NCBI GenBank assembly: GCA_020722305.1
Contig: DYLB01000134.1
Location: forward strand, 1 to 5,128
Source: Anaerolinea thermophila
GTDB taxonomy: Bacteria > Chloroflexota > Anaerolineae > Anaerolineales > Villigracilaceae
DNA: 5,128 bases
Direction: 5' to 3'
The translations under genes and the position numbers were made by a program. Every line of letters starts with the position of its first letter. Position 1 is the first letter of the stretch. This document shows, piece after piece, positions 1 through 5,038 of the stretch. The notes beneath the pieces were generated by a model, which was given only the letters and a program-made list of their open reading frames with translations, was not told where the DNA came from and did no database searches.

Positions 1-13
1 ATTGCCAGATAAG

Positions 14-93
14 ATTTGCGCGTTCAATGCAAATGTTGCGCGGTAATACTATAATTTGCGCGTTCAGTGCAAATGTTGCGCGGTAATACTATA
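14..93. repeat. Two 40-bp tandem repeats with 20-bp internal periodicity
   Basis: Copies at 14-53 and 54-93 differ at a single base (A27 versus G67). Each contains TTGCGCG twice, so this heptamer occurs at 16, 36, 56 and 76, exactly 20 bp apart. Each copy also holds an inverted repeat, ATTTGC (14-19, 54-59) with GCAAAT (29-34, 69-74). The one-base difference in copy 2 adds a C-G pair, lengthening the possible stem to 8 pairs counting a G-T wobble. Flanks at 1-13 and 94-118 do not continue the repeat. It lies 25 bp past the phosphohexomutase stop codon, and no T-tract makes it an intrinsic terminator. The role is unknown: protein-binding array, intergenic repeat family, or edge of a larger element are all possible. 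Nothing else is visible in 1-118. Confidence 0.9.
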
Positions 94-118
94 AGGCTAT
101 GATACCCATCAGCCGTAT

Positions 119-1543
119 TTACTTGATCCCGGCCACCTTCAGCCCATCCTGCAGAATCGCCTGGACCTTGTCGCCGTGGGTGGTCTCGCAGTAAACCCGC
201 ATGATCGGCTCAGTGCCGCTGAAGCGGATCAACATCCAGCCGCCGTCTTCGAGCCTGAACTGGAAGCCGTCTACGGTGACGAGTTCGGTCACTTTCAAGC
301 CGCCCAGGGTCTGGGGTTTGGCGTTTAGGATTTTTTGCTCGCGGGCGGCGCGGTCGCCGGTGAAGGGGGTGTCTATCCGGTCGTAGAAGTGTTCGCCGCC
401 GACTTTGGCGAACAGGTCTTGCAGCAGTTGGGTGGGTTTCTTGCCGGTGCGGACCATCATATCGAGGAAGTACAGCCCGGCCAGGATGCCGTCCCGTTCG
501 GGGACGTTGCCGTGGAAGGCGTAGCCGCCGCTCTCTTCGCCGCCGATCAGGGCGTCCAGTTCGACCATTTTGGGGGCCACGTACTTGAAGCCGACGCCGG
601 TCTCGACCACCTCCACGCCGTAGAGTTTACCCAGTTTGTTGAGCATGGTGGTCGTCGAGAGGGTCTTGACGATGGGGCCGCGCTGGCCGCGGATTTCGAG
701 CAGGTAATAGGCCAGCAGGCCGTAGGCGCGCAACTGGTCTATGAATTTGCCGTTCTCATCGCCAAAACCGACCCGGTCGGCGTCGCCGTCGTTGATCAGC
801 AGCACGTCGGCATGGTTGTCAACGGTAGCCTGCAAACCCGCGTCCACGTTGGGCCGGATCGGTTCGGGGCGTTGCATCTCCGGGAAGCTGGGGTTGCGGG
901 TGTTGTGGATCTCGATGACGCGGGTCTTGCCGCCTTCGAGCAGGCGCGGGAACCAGCCCGCGCCGTTGCCCCACATGGCGTCCACCATGACGGTCAGCCC
1001 GGCGTCTTTGATGGGCTGCAAGTCTATCAGTTTTTTGATGTGTTCGATGTAAGCGATGGAAGCGTCGAATTTGGTAATCCGGCCGTCCGTCTCGCCGGCG
1101 GAATACGCAATACGCTTCACAGATTCCATCGAATTGGGAATGAGAGACTCGATCTTTTTCAACCCGTCCGGGTCAATCGCCCCGCCGTTTGGGTCACGGA
1201 CTTTGAAGCCGTTGTCGGTGGGTGGGTTGTGCGAGGCGGTGATATTGACCGCCCCGGCGGCTTTCTTGTCCACCACAGCGTAGGAAATGACCGGGGTGGG
1301 GGTCGGCCCGTCGGTCAGCCAGACCTTGAAGCCGTTGGCAGCCAGCACTTCGGCGGCCGCGGCGGCGAAATGTTCACCGCTAAAGCGCTTGTCGTGGCCG
1401 ACGACCACGGACCGGCCTCCTTGTCCTTGCTCGCTCAAGTAGTTGGCGAAGCCCTGGGCGCAGCGGCGGACGTTGTCGAAGGTGTAGTCTTCGGCGATCA
1501 CGCCGCGCCAACCGTCGGTGCCGAATTTGATTTTGTAGGTCAT
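119..1543 (-). CDS. Alpha-D-phosphohexomutase, probable phosphoglucomutase
   Basis: This 474-residue cytoplasmic enzyme of the alpha-D-phosphohexomutase superfamily interconverts hexose 1- and 6-phosphates through a phosphoserine, linking glycolysis to glycogen and cell-envelope sugar synthesis. All four active-site elements are visible: the phosphoserine loop TASHNP (Ser104); the Mg-binding loop NDGDADR with Asp252, Asp254 and Asp256; the sugar-recognition loop GGEESGGY (335-341 region); and the C-terminal phosphate-binding loop RFSGTEP (440-446). The N-terminal KFGTDGWRG is also typical. Length is normal and no domain is missing. The GEESGG loop favours a phosphoglucomutase, but a phosphomannomutase or dual-specificity enzyme is possible, so no symbol is given. 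The ATG has a good Shine-Dalgarno, GGAGG, 6 nt upstream. The gene appears to be transcribed from its own promoter, behind the toxin-antitoxin terminator. Residues about 139-152 form a variable stretch that includes a possible short repeat remnant. Confidence 0.96.
   Translation of the reverse strand: MTYKIKFGTDGWRGVIAEDYTFDNVRRCAQGFANYLSEQGQGGRSVVVGHDKRFSGEHFAAAAAEVLAANGFKVWLTDGPTPTPVISYAVVDKKAAGAVNITASHNPPTDNGFKVRDPNGGAIDPDGLKKIESLIPNSMESVKRIAYSAGETDGRITKFDASIAYIEHIKKLIDLQPIKDAGLTVMVDAMWGNGAGWFPRLLEGGKTRVIEIHNTRNPSFPEMQRPEPIRPNVDAGLQATVDNHADVLLINDGDADRVGFGDENGKFIDQLRAYGLLAYYLLEIRGQRGPIVKTLSTTTMLNKLGKLYGVEVVETGVGFKYVAPKMVELDALIGGEESGGYAFHGNVPERDGILAGLYFLDMMVRTGKKPTQLLQDLFAKVGGEHFYDRIDTPFTGDRAAREQKILNAKPQTLGGLKVTELVTVDGFQFRLEDGGWMLIRFSGTEPIMRVYCETTHGDKVQAILQDGLKVAGIK
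1101..1121. repeat. Possible remnant of a heptanucleotide repeat inside the phosphohexomutase gene
   Basis: GAATACG (1101-1107) and CAATACG (1108-1114) are adjacent 7-mers differing at one base, followed by a more diverged CTTCACA. They encode part of KRIAYSAG in the phosphohexomutase, a stretch where the family varies. Two copies could occur by chance. It is listed because two clearer heptamer arrays occur in the methyltransferase gene of the same window. Confidence 0.3.
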
Positions 1544-1549
1544 AAGTTT

Positions 1550-1554
1550 CCTCC
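1550..1554 (-). promoter_or_regulatory. Ribosome binding site of the phosphohexomutase gene
   Basis: The minus strand reads GGAGG, then AAACTT, then ATG at 1543. This near-consensus Shine-Dalgarno with 6-nt spacing fixes the start codon. It is separated by one base (1555) from the foot of the palindrome at 1556-1597, so folding of that palindrome in the mRNA could affect ribosome access. Confidence 0.85.
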
Positions 1555-1555
1555 G

Positions 1556-1597
1556 GTCATTGCAAGGTTCCGCAGGGAGGGCGCTCCTCGCAGTGAC
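1556..1597. repeat. MITE-like palindromic repeat in the phosphohexomutase leader
   Basis: The 12-base ends GTCATTGCAAGG (1556-1567) and CCTCGCAGTGAC (1586-1597) are inverted repeats. In minus-strand RNA they give 10 Watson-Crick pairs, one G-U wobble and one C-A mismatch around an 18-nt loop. The ends resemble the GTCATTGCGAGG...GCAATGAC palindromes dispersed in intergenic regions of Chloroflexota and other bacteria; that resemblance is from memory. It lies between the predicted promoter and the Shine-Dalgarno site, so it would be transcribed as a leader hairpin. Confidence 0.7.
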
Positions 1598-1619
1598 AAA
1601 TCAAGATGATGACGAGGAG

Positions 1620-1628
1620 ATTATAACA
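1620..1628 (-). promoter_or_regulatory. Predicted extended -10 promoter for the phosphohexomutase gene
   Basis: The minus strand reads TGTTATAAT, a perfect TATAAT (1620-1625) preceded by TG one base upstream, which is the extended -10 form. No good -35 is present at the right distance: that position is occupied by the U-tract of the toxin-antitoxin terminator, reading TTTTTC. Initiation would fall near 1613, giving a leader of about 70 nt that contains the palindromic repeat. This is a prediction from sequence only. Confidence 0.6.
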
Positions 1629-1640
1629 GTTTAGGCAGGT

Positions 1641-1670
1641 AAGAAAAACTCCGAGAGACTCCCGGAGTTT
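1641..1670 (-). terminator. Rho-independent terminator of the toxin-antitoxin operon
   Basis: A perfect 8-bp stem is formed by AAACTCCG (1646-1653) and CGGAGTTT (1663-1670) with a 9-nt loop. On the minus strand the stem runs into TTTTTCTT, a proper U-tract. It begins 4 nt after the antitoxin stop codon. It should end transcripts from the toxin promoter and any read-through from the regulator-methyltransferase unit upstream, insulating the phosphohexomutase gene. Confidence 0.85.
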
Positions 1671-1674
1671 GGGT

Positions 1675-1989
1675 TTAGCTCTCGCCGGTTTTATAGGTTG
1701 GCCTTCTCTCGCTAATTGCCAACCCTTTGCCATATTCCATGTCAATCCTCTCGCGCAGGAAGATTTTGATCAGCGACTGGTAAGGGACGTCCCGCTGGTT
1801 GGCCAGGGCGCGCAACTCGTCCAGCATCGATTCGGGGAGGCGCAGGGAGATGGCTCTGGTGGTGGGTTTCAGGTTGGGAAAAACGACGCGTTGAGCCTGG
1901 CTCCAATCCAGATACTCGCTGGAGTCGTGGGTAGCCCAGAATTCGCGCTCTTCATCTTCGTTTTGAAATTCAGGAATTTGCGGCAGCAT
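1675..1989 (-). CDS. CopG-type ribbon-helix-helix antitoxin, partner of BrnT
   Basis: This 104-residue protein is the likely antitoxin of the type II pair. The N-terminal half is acidic (EDEEREFWATHDSSEYLDW, about 11-29), as in CopG_antitoxin family proteins, which carry a similar 'FW..HDS.(D/E)Y' stretch. The middle holds the ribbon-helix-helix: the beta strand TRAISLRLPES (about 44-54) and two helices through DELRALANQRDVPYQSLIKIFLRERI (about 57-82). Such proteins dimerise, bind their operator through the paired strands, and mask the toxin with another segment. The ATG lies inside the toxin gene, with a 20-nt overlap, so translation is probably coupled; the preceding region is purine-rich (GAGAGAG) but lacks a strong Shine-Dalgarno. 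The family matches the CopG antitoxins that accompany BrnT better than classical BrnA, so the brnA symbol is withheld. Confidence 0.9.
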   Translation of the reverse strand: MLPQIPEFQNEDEEREFWATHDSSEYLDWSQAQRVVFPNLKPTTRAISLRLPESMLDELRALANQRDVPYQSLIKIFLRERIDMEYGKGLAISERRPTYKTGES

Positions 1990-2269
1990 AAAATTCTCTC
2001 TCTTTCCGGCTCATATCTCGCGCCGAGATGACACGGATTTTCTCTTTTCTAATCGTAAAGACGACAAACAACAGTCGCCCAGCGTTGGTTTGACCCAACG
2101 CAAAGTGTCGCGTTTCTGTCTGGGAGTGGGCCGGATCGGGGTTGAGCAGTAGGGGAGAATTGAAGAAGGGTTCCTCGCATTCGCTCCAGGTAACCCGATG
2201 CTTGAGCCAGTTTTTCTCGCGATTGCCGTCATCCCAGTCGAAACCTTTCAACGCGGTCAAATCAACCAT
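1970..2269 (-). CDS. brnT: BrnT-family toxin (RelE/ParE-like ribonuclease)
   Basis: This 99-residue protein has the BrnT family pattern: FDWDDGNREKNWLKHRVTWSECEEPFF (10-36), where FxWD, the N..KH and the aromatic/acidic helix are typical; FALGQT and LLFVVFT (56-72), the central strands; and IRVISARDMSRKEREFY (78-94), the C-terminal 'ISAR..(S/T).(R/K)ER..Y' signature. BrnT is known as a RelE-fold ribonuclease toxin that arrests translation and is neutralised by an antitoxin that also represses the operon. Length is normal and nothing is truncated. The toxin-first order is usual for this family. The ATG follows the predicted -10 by 6 nt and has no Shine-Dalgarno. The stop codon lies inside the antitoxin gene. 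Base composition is less GC-rich than in the flanking housekeeping genes, consistent with horizontal acquisition. Confidence 0.93.
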   Translation of the reverse strand: MVDLTALKGFDWDDGNREKNWLKHRVTWSECEEPFFNSPLLLNPDPAHSQTETRHFALGQTNAGRLLFVVFTIRKEKIRVISARDMSRKEREFYAAANS

Positions 2270-2273
2270 GTTT

Positions 2274-2292
2274 GTATATTATCATAGTATAC
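2274..2292. promoter_or_regulatory. Candidate antitoxin operator: 19-bp near-palindrome
   Basis: GTATATTATCATAGTATAC pairs at 8 of 9 symmetric positions around the central base C2283; only T2279/G2287 fails. It fully covers the predicted -10 of the toxin promoter and ends 4 bp before the toxin ATG. Ribbon-helix-helix antitoxins commonly bind such AT-rich dyads to autorepress their operon, so this is the best candidate operator. Binding itself is inferred. Confidence 0.6.
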
Positions 2293-2304
2293 GCCTGGTT
2301 GCAA
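2276..2304 (-). promoter_or_regulatory. Predicted promoter of the brnT-antitoxin operon
   Basis: On the minus strand, -35 TTGCAA (2299-2304) and -10 TAATAT (2276-2281) are separated by 17 bp. Both sit in the 44-bp gap after the methyltransferase stop codon. With normal -10 to +1 spacing, transcription would begin at or within a base or two of the toxin ATG (2269), giving a leaderless message. This agrees with the lack of a ribosome binding site there. Confidence 0.6.
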
Positions 2305-2313
2305 TAGGAAGGC

Positions 2314-3558
2314 CTACCCTACCACCCCTCGCCCCAGCCTCACGTTCACCCCGCCATTGACCATTGCCAGCGACGTGTCCAGGCCCAGGCGCATCTGCCC
2401 CAGCAGGGATGGGTCGCTGCACAGCACGGACACGTCCCAGCCGGGGCACTTCTGGCGCAGGACTTCCCCGAACCGGGCGTAGAGATTGCGGAGGTCTTTG
2501 CCCTCGCTGACGCGTTTCCCGTAGGGCGGGTTGGTCACCACCCAGCCTTTTCCGGCCGGCGGCGTCACGGACGAGACGGCCTGGCGCGTGAACCCGATCC
2601 TCTCCGCCACCCCGGCCCGTTCGGCGTTGGCGCGGGCCATCTCGATAGCTCCCGCGTCTCTGTCGGAAGCTAAAATCATTGGCGTCAACGGCTTTTCATT
2701 GATAATTGATAACTGATCACTGAATACCGCACTATCGAACCCCGGCCACTCCATGAACGCAAATTTGCGCTTGCCTCCCGGCGGGATGCCGAGGGCCATC
2801 AAGGCTGCTTCGATGGGGATCGTCCCGGAGCCGCAGAAGGGGTCGAGCAGCGGGGACTGCATGTCCCAGCCGGAGGCCAGTAACATCGCCGCGGCCAGGG
2901 TCTCGCGCAGGGGAGCCTTGGCCACAGCCTGACGGTAGCCGCGCCGGTGGAGCAGCTCGCCGGACGAGTCGAGGCTGACGGTGCAAAGATCGTTCACCAG
3001 GCGGACGACCACCAGCTGCGGCGGGTTGGCAGACTCCTCGTCGGCGGGTTTGAGCATGGGCGAGGGCTTCCCCAGCCGGTCGGCGATGGCCCCGGCGATG
3101 CGCTCGGCGACCGCCTCGGAGTGATAGAGTTTGGATTTGTGGCAGGTGGCCCGGATCGAGACCGGCTGTCCCGGCGTGAGGAAGCGTTCCCAGGGCAGGC
3201 GGGAGGCTTTTTTCCGCAGTTCGCTGAAGGCCGCGGCGTAGAAGCTGCTGCCGAGGCGGACGAGGATGCGGCTGGCCGTGCGCAGGTGGAGGTTGGCGCG
3301 GTAGAGGGCGGGGAGGCCGCCGCGGAACTCGACGCCGCCGGGCAAAAGATGAAGGATCAAGGATGAGGGATGAATTTTAGCGGGAGAAAGTTCGGGAGGA
3401 AGAGGCTCCGGTTTGGCGGGAGCAGGCTCGAAATCCTGCCCTGAGCCGCTGCCCTGAGCTTGTCGAAGGGCTGCCGAAGGGTCGGGGAAAAGGCGCTGCA
3501 ACTCTTGGGCGGTAAAAACTTCCAGGCCGGGAGCGGTCACGGCAAAGCAGGTGTCCAT
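2314..3558 (-). CDS. THUMP-domain RlmL/Trm14-type guanine-N2 RNA methyltransferase
   Basis: This 414-residue cytoplasmic SAM-dependent methyltransferase is predicted to form N2-methylguanosine in RNA. The N terminus (FAVTAPGLEVFTAQEL) and PGGVEFRGGLPALYRANLHLRTASRILVRL (73-102) match the ferredoxin-like/THUMP half. KLYHSEAVAERI (143-154) and HRRGYRQAVAKAPLRETLAAAMLL (204-227) are family signatures. The SAM site is LLDPFCGSGTIPIEAA (237-252) and the catalytic motif is NPPYG (343-347). It resembles the N2-guanine module of E. coli RlmL (23S rRNA), but homologues such as Trm14 act on tRNA, so the target is not assigned. The start lies 2 nt past the regulator stop codon; the nearest GGAG (3573-3576) is 14 nt from the ATG, so translational coupling is likely. 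Oddly, residues about 27-72 are a proline-rich extra segment made partly of dispersed repeats, and 278-292 includes a second repeat-derived loop. The frame is intact. Confidence 0.93.
   Translation of the reverse strand: MDTCFAVTAPGLEVFTAQELQRLFPDPSAALRQAQGSGSGQDFEPAPAKPEPLPPELSPAKIHPSSLILHLLPGGVEFRGGLPALYRANLHLRTASRILVRLGSSFYAAAFSELRKKASRLPWERFLTPGQPVSIRATCHKSKLYHSEAVAERIAGAIADRLGKPSPMLKPADEESANPPQLVVVRLVNDLCTVSLDSSGELLHRRGYRQAVAKAPLRETLAAAMLLASGWDMQSPLLDPFCGSGTIPIEAALMALGIPPGGKRKFAFMEWPGFDSAVFSDQLSIINEKPLTPMILASDRDAGAIEMARANAERAGVAERIGFTRQAVSSVTPPAGKGWVVTNPPYGKRVSEGKDLRNLYARFGEVLRQKCPGWDVSVLCSDPSLLGQMRLGLDTSLAMVNGGVNVRLGRGVVG
2698..2725. repeat. Heptanucleotide repeat array inside the methyltransferase gene
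   Basis: Four consecutive 7-mers, ATTGATA (2698), ATTGATA (2705), ACTGATC (2712) and ACTGAAT (2719), form a decaying array. It is AT-rich within an otherwise GC-rich gene. It encodes VFSDQLSIIN, a variable loop between the motif with WPGF and ILASDRDAGAIEMA. It resembles short tandem heptanucleotide repeats usually seen between genes in cyanobacteria and Chloroflexota. Confidence 0.75.
3348..3375. repeat. Second heptanucleotide array inside the methyltransferase gene
   Basis: Four 7-mers, GATGAAG (3348), GATCAAG (3355), GATGAGG (3362) and GATGAAT (3369), stand in tandem. On the coding strand they give IHPSSLILHL (62-71), the last part of the extra N-terminal segment just before PGGVEF. GGATGAAGGATGA-type heptamers are a familiar intergenic repeat; here the array is translated in frame. 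Confidence 0.8.
3438..3482. repeat. Palindromic dispersed repeat (CCCTGAGC...GAAGGG type) translated in the methyltransferase
   Basis: CCCTGAGC occurs at 3439 and 3452, GAAGGG at 3465-3470 and 3476-3481. The central 19-mer CCCTGAGCTTGTCGAAGGG (3452-3470) matches a dispersed repeat known from many bacterial genomes. The inner arms GCTGCCCT (3448-3455) and AGGGCTGC (3467-3474) pair at 7 of 8 positions, and outer CCCT/AGGG arms add 4 more pairs. It encodes PSAALRQAQGSGSGQ (residues 27-41), a peptide typical of this repeat when translated. Confidence 0.8.
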
Positions 3559-3560
3559 GG

Positions 3561-4988
3561 TTATCCAGCCATCTCCGCTACCATCCCGCCCAGCCGCTCC
3601 AGCGCCCGCTCGATGGGATAGGTCCAGGCCGCGGCATTCAGGCGGATGAAGTTGGAAAATTGGTTGGTAGGCGAGAAGAGGTAGCCGGGGGTGAGGGTGA
3701 TCCCGTTTTCGAGGGCCTTTTTGTAGAGTTCGAGCGAATCAACCGCACCGGGCAGTTGGACCCAGAGTACGAAGCCGCCCGCCGGACGGGTGACGCGGGT
3801 TTCGGGCGGGAAGTAGCGCATGACGGCTTGCGAGAGCCGGGCCACGTTGCTGGCGTATTCGCGGCGGATGTGGCGCAGGTGATGGTCGTAGCCGCCGGTT
3901 TCGAGGAATTCGGCAATCGCCATCTGCGGCAGGGTGGCGGTGGCGGCGCTGCTGGTGAATTTGAGCCATTCGATTTCCGAGCGGTAGCGCCCCGGCGCGG
4001 TCCAGCCGACCCGCAGCGCCGGGCTGATGTCTTTCGAGAAGGATGAACACAGCATGACCAGCCCTTTGGTGTCGTAGGCTTTGGCGACCGAGGGACGTTT
4101 GTCGCCAAAGTAGATCTCGCCGGAGACATCGTTCTCGATCAGCGGGATGTCGTGACGGGCCAGCAGTTCGACGAGTTCCTTTTTCTTCTCGTCGGGGATG
4201 CAGCTTCCGAGCGGGTTGTTGAAGTTCGAGATGACCAGCACGGCTTTGATCGGGTTGTGCTCGATGGCGAATTGCAACGCTTCCAGGCTGATGCCGTCCC
4301 GCTGGTGGGTGGGGATTTCGAGCGCCCGCAGGCCGTGGACTTCGAGGCTTTGCAGGGTGCCGAAGTACATCGGCGATTCGATGGCGACGATGTCACCCGG
4401 CTTGCAGACGGCGTGCAGGCACAGGTCTATGGCTTCGATCCCGCCGGAGGTGATGACGATGTCGTTGGGCGAGAGTTGCCCCCCGGCGTGGACGGCCCTC
4501 CGGGCGATCTGGACCCGCAGTTCGGGCAGCCCCGGCGGGAGCTGGTACTGGTGGGCCTCGGCCCCGGAGTTGCGCGCCAGCCGGGCGACGATCCGGTTCA
4601 GCCGGTCGGTCGGGAGCAGTTCGAGGTTGGGCATGGCCGCCCCGAGCTGGACCAGGTTCGGGTTGAGGGTGTCCCGGATGACCATCATCGTCAGCTCGTG
4701 CAGGCTGACCCGGCTCGGGTCGGGACCCGGGGACGAGATCCCGGGCTCGGGCAGTTGGTCCACCTCCGGGGCGCGGACGTAGTATCCCGATTGCGGGCGG
4801 GCTTCGATCAGGCCGCGGCTTTCGAGCAGCAGGTAGGCTTGCAGCACGGTGCTGATGCTGACGTCCTGCTGTTTGCTCATCTGCCGCACGGAAGGGATGC
4901 GTTCGCCGGTGCGGTACGTGCCTCGGGCAATCAGCCCGGCGATGTTGCCGGCAATTTGTTCGTAAAGGAAGGGGGAGTTTTCGGCCAT
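3561..4988 (-). CDS. MocR-family regulator: GntR HTH fused to fold-type I aminotransferase
   Basis: This 475-residue protein has the MocR layout: a GntR winged helix (about 3-73, with GTYRTGERIPSVRQMSKQQDVSISTVLQAYLLLESRGLIEA and the wing SGYYVRA), a linker (about 74-100), and an aminotransferase-like PLP domain (about 100-475). Visible PLP-site elements are NFNNPLG (Asn258), SSFSK (Lys319, Schiff base), Arg326 and the carboxylate-binding Arg449 (FIRLN). By eye, the usual EDDxY motif reads ENDVS (285-289), so the aspartate facing the pyridine nitrogen appears to be Asn286 and the tyrosine Ser289. MocR proteins normally use PLP or an amino-acid adduct as an effector; target genes here are unknown, the methyltransferase being the only clear operon partner. 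Start: an in-frame TAA lies 4 codons upstream and no other nearby ATG exists, but there is no obvious Shine-Dalgarno. Tandem repeats over its promoter suggest autoregulation. Confidence 0.93.
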   Translation of the reverse strand: MAENSPFLYEQIAGNIAGLIARGTYRTGERIPSVRQMSKQQDVSISTVLQAYLLLESRGLIEARPQSGYYVRAPEVDQLPEPGISSPGPDPSRVSLHELTMMVIRDTLNPNLVQLGAAMPNLELLPTDRLNRIVARLARNSGAEAHQYQLPPGLPELRVQIARRAVHAGGQLSPNDIVITSGGIEAIDLCLHAVCKPGDIVAIESPMYFGTLQSLEVHGLRALEIPTHQRDGISLEALQFAIEHNPIKAVLVISNFNNPLGSCIPDEKKKELVELLARHDIPLIENDVSGEIYFGDKRPSVAKAYDTKGLVMLCSSFSKDISPALRVGWTAPGRYRSEIEWLKFTSSAATATLPQMAIAEFLETGGYDHHLRHIRREYASNVARLSQAVMRYFPPETRVTRPAGGFVLWVQLPGAVDSLELYKKALENGITLTPGYLFSPTNQFSNFIRLNAAAWTYPIERALERLGGMVAEMAG

Positions 4989-5038
4989 ATTGTGAAATTA
5001 TGCACAAGAACAGTTGGGCAGGTTTCGGAACAGTGCAG

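Noticed and set aside
50..55. TATAAT on the plus strand at the repeat junction
   Set aside because: No -35 hexamer stands 16-18 bp upstream, and no plus-strand gene follows.
14..74. Hairpins in the 40-bp repeats as a terminator for the phosphohexomutase gene
   Set aside because: Stems of 6-8 pairs are present, but the minus strand has no U-tract after them.
14..93. CRISPR array
   Set aside because: Only two directly abutting copies with no unique spacers between them, and no cas genes in the window.
335..1609. Long plus-strand open frame (424 codons) opposite the phosphohexomutase gene
   Set aside because: It is the antisense shadow of a clearly conserved enzyme in a GC-rich region; its translation is compositionally skewed, shows no recognisable domain, and has no supporting start signal.
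1557..1745. 62-codon minus-strand frame overlapping the antitoxin 3' end and the phosphohexomutase leader
   Set aside because: It runs through the terminator and the palindromic repeat, overlaps the antitoxin in another frame, and has no family resemblance.
2947..3366. Plus-strand open frame opposite the methyltransferase
   Set aside because: Ala/Gly/Glu-rich antisense translation without a domain; explained by the codon bias of the real gene.
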